A stretch of 64,000 nt of DNA from an uncultured Bacilli bacterium. GTDB lineage: Bacteria; Bacillota_I; Bacilli_A; RF39; UBA660. The notes beneath the pieces were generated by a model. The model was not told where the DNA came from and searched no databases. It saw only the letters and a list, made by a program, of their open reading frames with translations. Position numbers and translations under genes: made by a program. The stretch spans positions 1 through 64,000 of the forward strand of contig CANPYM010000004.1 of assembly GCA_947588685.1 (NCBI GenBank), given 5' to 3'. Shown here one piece after another: positions 58,438-64,000 of this stretch. Each line of letters begins with the position of its first letter. The first letter of the stretch is position 1.

Positions 58438-58810
58438 TATTTGGATTTTCGACATCTGCTAGCGTTTCTGTCGAAGATAAAGAAATAACATATAGAGCAA
58501 TAACTTCGGAGATAACCACTAAAATTGAGGCAGCTATCTGTAATTCATAACTTTTAAGACTATCGCCTCTTTTTTTAGCGATATTATATAACTGATAGTT
58601 GATATATAAAAAGAAGACGCCGGATAGTAAAATGACGACGCGATTAAAAGTTGTTAACTTTAAAGTATTTTTATTACTTAAGATCTTTGGGCGCTTTTGT
58701 AAACCTCGCTTTTGATTATAAGTGATGACAATCGCAATGATTGTTGTAACAATTGATATAACAAGGGTTATAATTTGGTAGTTAACATACTTAATTTCTT
58801 CTTCCTTCAT
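58433..58810 (-). CDS. Small membrane protein, hypothetical
   Basis: ORF with three hydrophobic segments, convergent to the surface protein gene. Confidence 0.6.
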   Translation of the reverse strand: MKEEEIKYVNYQIITLVISIVTTIIAIVITYNQKRGLQKRPKILSNKNTLKLTTFNRVVILLSGVFFLYINYQLYNIAKKRGDSLKSYELQIAASILVVISEVIALYVISLSSTETLADVENPNI

Positions 58811-58854
58811 AATACAATATATGTTTTTTATGATATAATAACTATGGTGGTTTG

Positions 58855-60654
58855 ATGAAACAGAATAATATTAGAAATTTCTCAATCATTGCGCATATCG
58901 ACCATGGTAAAAGTACCTTAGCTGATCGTATCCTTGAAAAAACGGGAACGATTAGTCAAAGAGAAATGAAAGATCAATTACTTGATAGTATGGATATTGA
59001 AAGAGAACGTGGTATTACTATTAAGTTAAACGCTGTCAGGTTAAAATATAATTATAAAGGTGAAGATTATATCCTTCATCTTATTGACACTCCAGGTCAT
59101 GTTGATTTTACCTATGAAGTATCTAGATCGCTTGCGGCTTGTGAAGGAGCTTTATTAGTTGTTGATGCAGCTCAAGGAATTGAAGCTCAAACCCTAGCTA
59201 ATTTATATCAAGCCTTAGATAACAATTTAACGATTATTCCAGTTATTAATAAAATTGATTTACCTAATGCTGATATTGCTAAAGTCACAGCTGAGCTTGT
59301 TAACACTATCGGTTTTGATGAAGATGAAATTATTTTAGTTAGTGCGAAGACCGGTGTTGGGGTTGATGAGTTATTAGCGTCTATCATTGAGCGTATTCCT
59401 GCCCCTAAAGGGAATAATGATGAAGCTTTGCAGGCTTTAATTTTTGATAGTTATTTTGATGCCTACCGGGGCATTGTAACCCTTGTTAGAGTTATTAATG
59501 GTCATATTAAAGTTGGCGATAAAATAAAAATGATGGCGACTAATGCCAGTTATGATGTAACAGAACTAGGCTTTAATAGTCCTTATGAACATAAAGTTGA
59601 TACCCTTTTAGCGGGTGAGGTTGGTTATTTATGCGCTAGTATTAAAAGTATTGAAGACGTTAAAGTTGGCGATACGATTACGCTAGATGCTAACCCTGCT
59701 AAAAAACCGCTAGCTGGTTATAAACCAATGAAATCGATGGTTTTTTGTGGATTATATCCAATTGAATCAAGCAAGTTTCCACTTCTAAGAGAAGCTTTAG
59801 AAAAATTAAAACTAAATGATGCCTCTTTGTCTTTTGAGCCGGAAACGTCTCAAGCATTGGGATTCGGTTTTCGATGTGGTTTCTTAGGATTACTGCATAT
59901 GGAAATCATTGAAGAAAGACTAGAGCGCGAGTTTAATATTGAACTAATTGCGACGAGCCCATCAGTTGTGTATGAAGTTGAATTAACAGATAAAACACTA
60001 GTGATGGTTGATAGTCCAGCTAAACTTCCAGACCGGGCTAGAATTGCCGAAATAAGAGAACCTTATATTAAGACCAATATTTTTGTTCCTAGTGAATATA
60101 TTGGACCAATTATGGAGTTATGTCAAAATAAACGGGGTAATTATTTATCAATGGAATATCTTGATGCGACTAGAGTTAATATTCATTATGAGATACCTTT
60201 ATCAGAAATTGTGTATGATTTTTTTGATAAATTAAAAAGTTATACCAAAGGGTATGCTTCATTTGACTATGAATTAGTTGGCTATAAACCAAGTAATCTT
60301 GTTAAAATGGATATATTATTAAATGGGGAAGCGGTTGATGCTTTAAGTACCATTGTCCATAAGGATTTCGCTTATAAAAGAGGTAAGGCTATTGTCGAAA
60401 GCTTAAGAAAACTTATCCCAAGACAACAGTTTGAAATACCTATTCAAGCAGTTATTGGGACTAAAGCTATTGCGCGGGCTGACATTAAAGCGATGCGTAA
60501 AAATGTCTTAGCTAAATGTTATGGCGGCGATGTATCTCGTAAAAGAAAATTACTAGAAAAACAAAAAGAAGGAAAGAAACGAATGAAGATGGTTGGCAGT
60601 GTTGAAGTGCCACAAGAAGCATTCTTATCTGTCCTTAGTATGGAAGATGAATAG
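58855..60654 (+). CDS. lepA: Elongation factor 4 (LepA)
   Basis: '[20 protein letters not shown]', C-terminal '[23 protein letters not shown]'. Confidence 0.96.
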   Translation: MKQNNIRNFSIIAHIDHGKSTLADRILEKTGTISQREMKDQLLDSMDIERERGITIKLNAVRLKYNYKGEDYILHLIDTPGHVDFTYEVSRSLAACEGALLVVDAAQGIEAQTLANLYQALDNNLTIIPVINKIDLPNADIAKVTAELVNTIGFDEDEIILVSAKTGVGVDELLASIIERIPAPKGNNDEALQALIFDSYFDAYRGIVTLVRVINGHIKVGDKIKMMATNASYDVTELGFNSPYEHKVDTLLAGEVGYLCASIKSIEDVKVGDTITLDANPAKKPLAGYKPMKSMVFCGLYPIESSKFPLLREALEKLKLNDASLSFEPETSQALGFGFRCGFLGLLHMEIIEERLEREFNIELIATSPSVVYEVELTDKTLVMVDSPAKLPDRARIAEIREPYIKTNIFVPSEYIGPIMELCQNKRGNYLSMEYLDATRVNIHYEIPLSEIVYDFFDKLKSYTKGYASFDYELVGYKPSNLVKMDILLNGEAVDALSTIVHKDFAYKRGKAIVESLRKLIPRQQFEIPIQAVIGTKAIARADIKAMRKNVLAKCYGGDVSRKRKLLEKQKEGKKRMKMVGSVEVPQEAFLSVLSMEDE

Positions 60655-60667
60655 AAGGAGTTAGAAG

Positions 60668-62380
60668 ATGGAAAAGAAATTAACGGAACAAGATGTTGTC
60701 AATGACTTTTTAAATAATGATTATACACCGGCGGAATTAGCTAGGTATTATGATAAAGTCTTCTTCCCGGGAAGATTAAGTGCTAAAACAATTAGTTCCA
60801 TTTTAAAGACGAGTTTATATGCGAAAGAACATAAAGATGAAATTGCTGCTAAGATGGCCTCTTTAAGTAAAAGAGTCAATAGTGGTAATACGGTAACAGT
60901 AGAAGAAGTATATCGCCGAATTGATCAAGAATTAAGTAAGATTGTTCACGATGAAAGTCTTATTAATAAACATAATATTATGATGTTACGTTGTACATAT
61001 CTTTATATTAGTGGTTATAATTATGCGGAAATATCAAAGATTTTATATTTATCTAAATCAACGGTTTCTAAATATATTGGTGAGGTCTTATCTGCTGGAT
61101 TACTTAATGAGATTACTAAATCTTTACTTCAAGATCGTCGTCAAGATAAGGGTAAATATAATCCAAATCATCTAAATGAAGCTATTTTAAAAGTTGTCAA
61201 AACATTTATTGAAACTGGTGGTGATTATAAAAAAACTATTCAAATTAGTGGTATATCTGATCGAACCTTAACGAGATACTTAGCTCATCCGGAATTAAAA
61301 AGTATTATCGGCGATGAAGCTTTTGAGCAAGTTAAAAGACTTGTTCGACAAAGAAACGTCGAGCAGGCTCACCGCGCTACGGAAGTATCGATGCGAAACC
61401 AAAATATTCGTACGGCTTTAGCTAAAGCTAAAACACGTAGTAAAAGTCGTCAAGTTTTAGAACTTATGTTATTAGATGGCTTAACCGATCTTAAAAAAAT
61501 AGCAGCTTTAGTAGATGTTCCTGAAAGTTATATTTTAAGATTATTAGATAAAACTGAAGAAATAGAATATACATATGGCGAATACGTCTATCAAGAACTT
61601 TTAATATATAAGAAATCTTTACCAAAAAAGGATATCAATCCTTATGATGATACTAAATTAGATTTAATTAAAGCATATTTAGGTAGCAGGTATCGTTTAG
61701 ATGACTTTATGTATGAATATCATCTAGGTACCGAAAACTTACGACAATATTTCTTTGGTAGTGGCAATCCTACTTCTGCTAGTCCCGAAGAGTGGGAAAC
61801 GTTAAAAGGATTGGTTGATAATCACATTTCAGAAGTAACTACTATTTATAAACGTTGTCCTCGTGATAAAAGGGTTATTGATCGCTTTGATTTAGTAGCT
61901 ATAGCTGATGAGAAAACTTTCTATGTTACTGATACCGAGTATAAATTGCTTAATAATGTTGCTATGTATTTTGCCTGTGATGGCAATTTAGGACTATGTG
62001 CGGAAAAGTATCATGTCAACTATGCTTTTGCATACAATAGTTTATCCTCACCAATTCTTCAAGTTCTTTTATCAGATGATGCTTACCATCGTTTGCAGAC
62101 ATATTTAAAATATGAAGATATTATTACTTCCGCCGAACATTTAGCTAATAAAAGAGATTTACTTCGTTTGGTAGTAACGTCTTTAAACAATAATAAAGAT
62201 GATGTGGCTAAAACTCTTGATACTTTTGATATGCCCGTTGAGGTATTAAAACGGTTATTAAAAGATGATGTCGCAACCCAATTATATGCTTCTGAAGCTG
62301 TAGCGCAACTATTAGAACGCGTTGATGCTTATGAGGCATCTCTTAAGGCTAAAGCTAATTCTAAGGAAAAACAAAGATGA
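60668..62380 (+). CDS. Multi-HTH protein, unknown function
   Basis: Successive HTH-like segments e.g. 'YNYAEISKILYLSKSTVSKYIGEVL', 'GDYKKTIQISGISDRTLTRYLAHP', 'TDLKKIAALVDVPESYILRLLD'. Confidence 0.65.
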   Translation: MEKKLTEQDVVNDFLNNDYTPAELARYYDKVFFPGRLSAKTISSILKTSLYAKEHKDEIAAKMASLSKRVNSGNTVTVEEVYRRIDQELSKIVHDESLINKHNIMMLRCTYLYISGYNYAEISKILYLSKSTVSKYIGEVLSAGLLNEITKSLLQDRRQDKGKYNPNHLNEAILKVVKTFIETGGDYKKTIQISGISDRTLTRYLAHPELKSIIGDEAFEQVKRLVRQRNVEQAHRATEVSMRNQNIRTALAKAKTRSKSRQVLELMLLDGLTDLKKIAALVDVPESYILRLLDKTEEIEYTYGEYVYQELLIYKKSLPKKDINPYDDTKLDLIKAYLGSRYRLDDFMYEYHLGTENLRQYFFGSGNPTSASPEEWETLKGLVDNHISEVTTIYKRCPRDKRVIDRFDLVAIADEKTFYVTDTEYKLLNNVAMYFACDGNLGLCAEKYHVNYAFAYNSLSSPILQVLLSDDAYHRLQTYLKYEDIITSAEHLANKRDLLRLVVTSLNNNKDDVAKTLDTFDMPVEVLKRLLKDDVATQLYASEAVAQLLERVDAYEASLKAKANSKEKQR

Positions 62381-63465
62381 TTAAAGCGTGTTATATCCAT
62401 ATTCCTTTTTGTAATGATATATGTACATACTGTGATTTTTGTAAGTATTATTATCATAAACCTTGGATTTCTAAGTATTTAGATGCTTTAGAAAAAGAAA
62501 TAGATACGTTTTATAAAGGGGAAGAACTAGGCTCTATCTATATTGGTGGGGGAACACCTAGTTCTTTATCTTTAGATGAATTAAAACGTCTTTTAATGAT
62601 AACGAAGAAATTGCAAAGGAAAGATGTGGAATTTACTTTTGAAGCTAATATTGAATCTTTAGATGAAGATAAAGTTAAACTTTTAAAAGAATATGGTGTT
62701 AACCGCATCAGTATTGGTGTTCAAACATTTAATCCTAAATACATTCATTTCTTAAATCGTCATCATACGAAAGATATGGTCAAAGAAAAAATCTTAATGA
62801 TTAAGAAGTATATTACCAATATTAATATTGATCTTATCTATGCTATACCGGGGGAGACACTAGAGGAATTAAAAGAAGATATAGATACTTTTTTAAGCCT
62901 AGATATTCCCCATATTTCAACATATTCTTTAATAATTGAAGATCATACGGCTTTAGCAAACCAACAAATAAAGCCTATTAGTGAGGACGTGGACTTTGCT
63001 ATGTATCAGTTAATATGTTCATCATTATCTAATTATGAACATTATGAAATTAGCAATTTTGGTATTCCTTCCAAACATAATCTTACCTATTGGAATAATG
63101 AAGAATATTATGGCTTTGGCCTTGGTGCGAGTGGTTATGAAGGAAATATTCGCTATACAAACACGAGGAGTTTAAAGCATTACCTAGCGTCTTGTTATCG
63201 CTATCAAAAAGAAGAGTTATCTTTTAATACGATGGTTGAAAATGCTTTTATCCTAGGTCTAAGAAAAATAGCTGGCATTAATAAACAAGAGTTTCAAAAA
63301 AGATACAACATTGATATGACTAAATTACCTAACGTTAAAAAGTTAAAAGAAGAAGGTCATCTATTAGAAGATGAAAATACGATTAAAATTAATCCTAAAG
63401 ATATCTATATAAGTAATGATATCTTAATTGATTTTTTAGATTTTAACTACGAAGAGTATCGTTAA
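62377..63465 (+). CDS. hemW: HemW-like radical SAM protein
   Basis: 'YIHIPFCNDICTYCDFCKYY' CxxxCxxC, 'YIGGGTPSSLSLDEL', 'RISIGVQTFN'. Confidence 0.93.
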   Translation: MIKACYIHIPFCNDICTYCDFCKYYYHKPWISKYLDALEKEIDTFYKGEELGSIYIGGGTPSSLSLDELKRLLMITKKLQRKDVEFTFEANIESLDEDKVKLLKEYGVNRISIGVQTFNPKYIHFLNRHHTKDMVKEKILMIKKYITNINIDLIYAIPGETLEELKEDIDTFLSLDIPHISTYSLIIEDHTALANQQIKPISEDVDFAMYQLICSSLSNYEHYEISNFGIPSKHNLTYWNNEEYYGFGLGASGYEGNIRYTNTRSLKHYLASCYRYQKEELSFNTMVENAFILGLRKIAGINKQEFQKRYNIDMTKLPNVKKLKEEGHLLEDENTIKINPKDIYISNDILIDFLDFNYEEYR

Positions 63466-63583
63466 GCCATTGAAAATAAAGGGATATTTGATAATGATAA
63501 AAACTATTTTAAATAGTTTTTATTTTTATATTGACAAGTGTACATCAGACGCATTATAATAATTTTAGAAAGTAGATGAACAT

Positions 63584-64000
63584 ATGAGAATAGAACTATT
63601 GTGTGGAAAAAATATTGAAGAAAGAATAAAAGCGGTTGCAGCAGCGGGAAAGCTATCAAGGACAAAAGGAAATGTTTTTGATGTTTTAGATAGCTGTGAG
63701 GTATATGAAAAGAATCTAGGCCTTGTTAAACGTATCATCGGAATGGGCCATAAGTCAATTATGGAACATGACTATTTTGTCTTTGCCTTAAGTGATGTGA
63801 CGCCGATTGTTGAACAGACCATTATCAGTTATCGCTTGACATCTTTTACAATCAAATCAGGACGGGAAGTTGACTTTCGAAGTGTCGGCTATTATGTACC
63901 AACCTTTAAAGATGTAAAGGGAAATATTCTCGAAAATAATGATGAATTGGTAACTAAATACAAAAATCATATGGATTATTTGTTCCAGGAATATGGCAAG
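63584..64000 (+). CDS. thyX: ThyX-like flavin-dependent thymidylate synthase (partial, cut by window end)
   Basis: Read by eye: MRIELLCGKNIEERIKAVAAAGKLSRTKG...GMGHKSIMEHDYFVFALSDVTPIVEQTIISYRLTSFTIKSGREVDF; promoter TTGACA-18-TATAAT upstream. Confidence 0.8.
   Translation, partial: MRIELLCGKNIEERIKAVAAAGKLSRTKGNVFDVLDSCEVYEKNLGLVKRIIGMGHKSIMEHDYFVFALSDVTPIVEQTIISYRLTSFTIKSGREVDFRSVGYYVPTFKDVKGNILENNDELVTKYKNHMDYLFQEYGK

Noticed and set aside
1-64000. Alternative genetic code (TGA = Trp), as in Mycoplasma-like relatives
   Set aside because: Many well-supported genes end at TGA (e.g. the ORF ending at 1299) and Trp positions use TGG, so the standard code is used.

Overview
64 kb window of an AT-rich, low-GC Firmicutes/Bacilli-type chromosome using the standard code (many ORFs end at TGA). 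My guess is a gut RF39/Mollicutes-related lineage, which is inference. It opens with the 3' end of a 23S rRNA and a 5S rRNA. Housekeeping genes follow: the tsaE-tsaB-rimI-tsaD cluster, trpS, rplM-rpsI, rpmB, dnaE, sepF-divIVA, a T-box leader plus ileS, lepA, hemW, and a ThyX fragment cut by the window end. Between these lie ABC transporters, a CwlD-type amidase, HtrA, glycan-transfer genes and two accessory zones. Accessory zone 1 (about 27.7-34.9 kb) holds a LysM protein with an apparently dead amidase domain, a HELFH peptidase, an unrecognised four-gene operon and a HEPN-motif protein. That operon encodes a 440-aa protein, an HTH protein, a 67-aa stand-alone SepF-core protein and a 336-aa protein; it is my main candidate for an undescribed system. 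Accessory zone 2 (about 36.4-42.8 kb) is a complete compact type II CRISPR-Cas locus: small TM peptide, ASCH protein, Cas9 of 1082 aa, tracrRNA, cas1, cas2, csn2-like gene, and an array of 5 repeats and 4 spacers. tracrRNA and pre-crRNA promoters are readable. A 2411-aa VWA/repeat surface protein lies downstream of a 166-bp segment bounded by perfect 23-bp inverted repeats, which could be an invertible promoter or a MITE. All calls are by eye from sequence and the supplied ORF translations; no searches were run.
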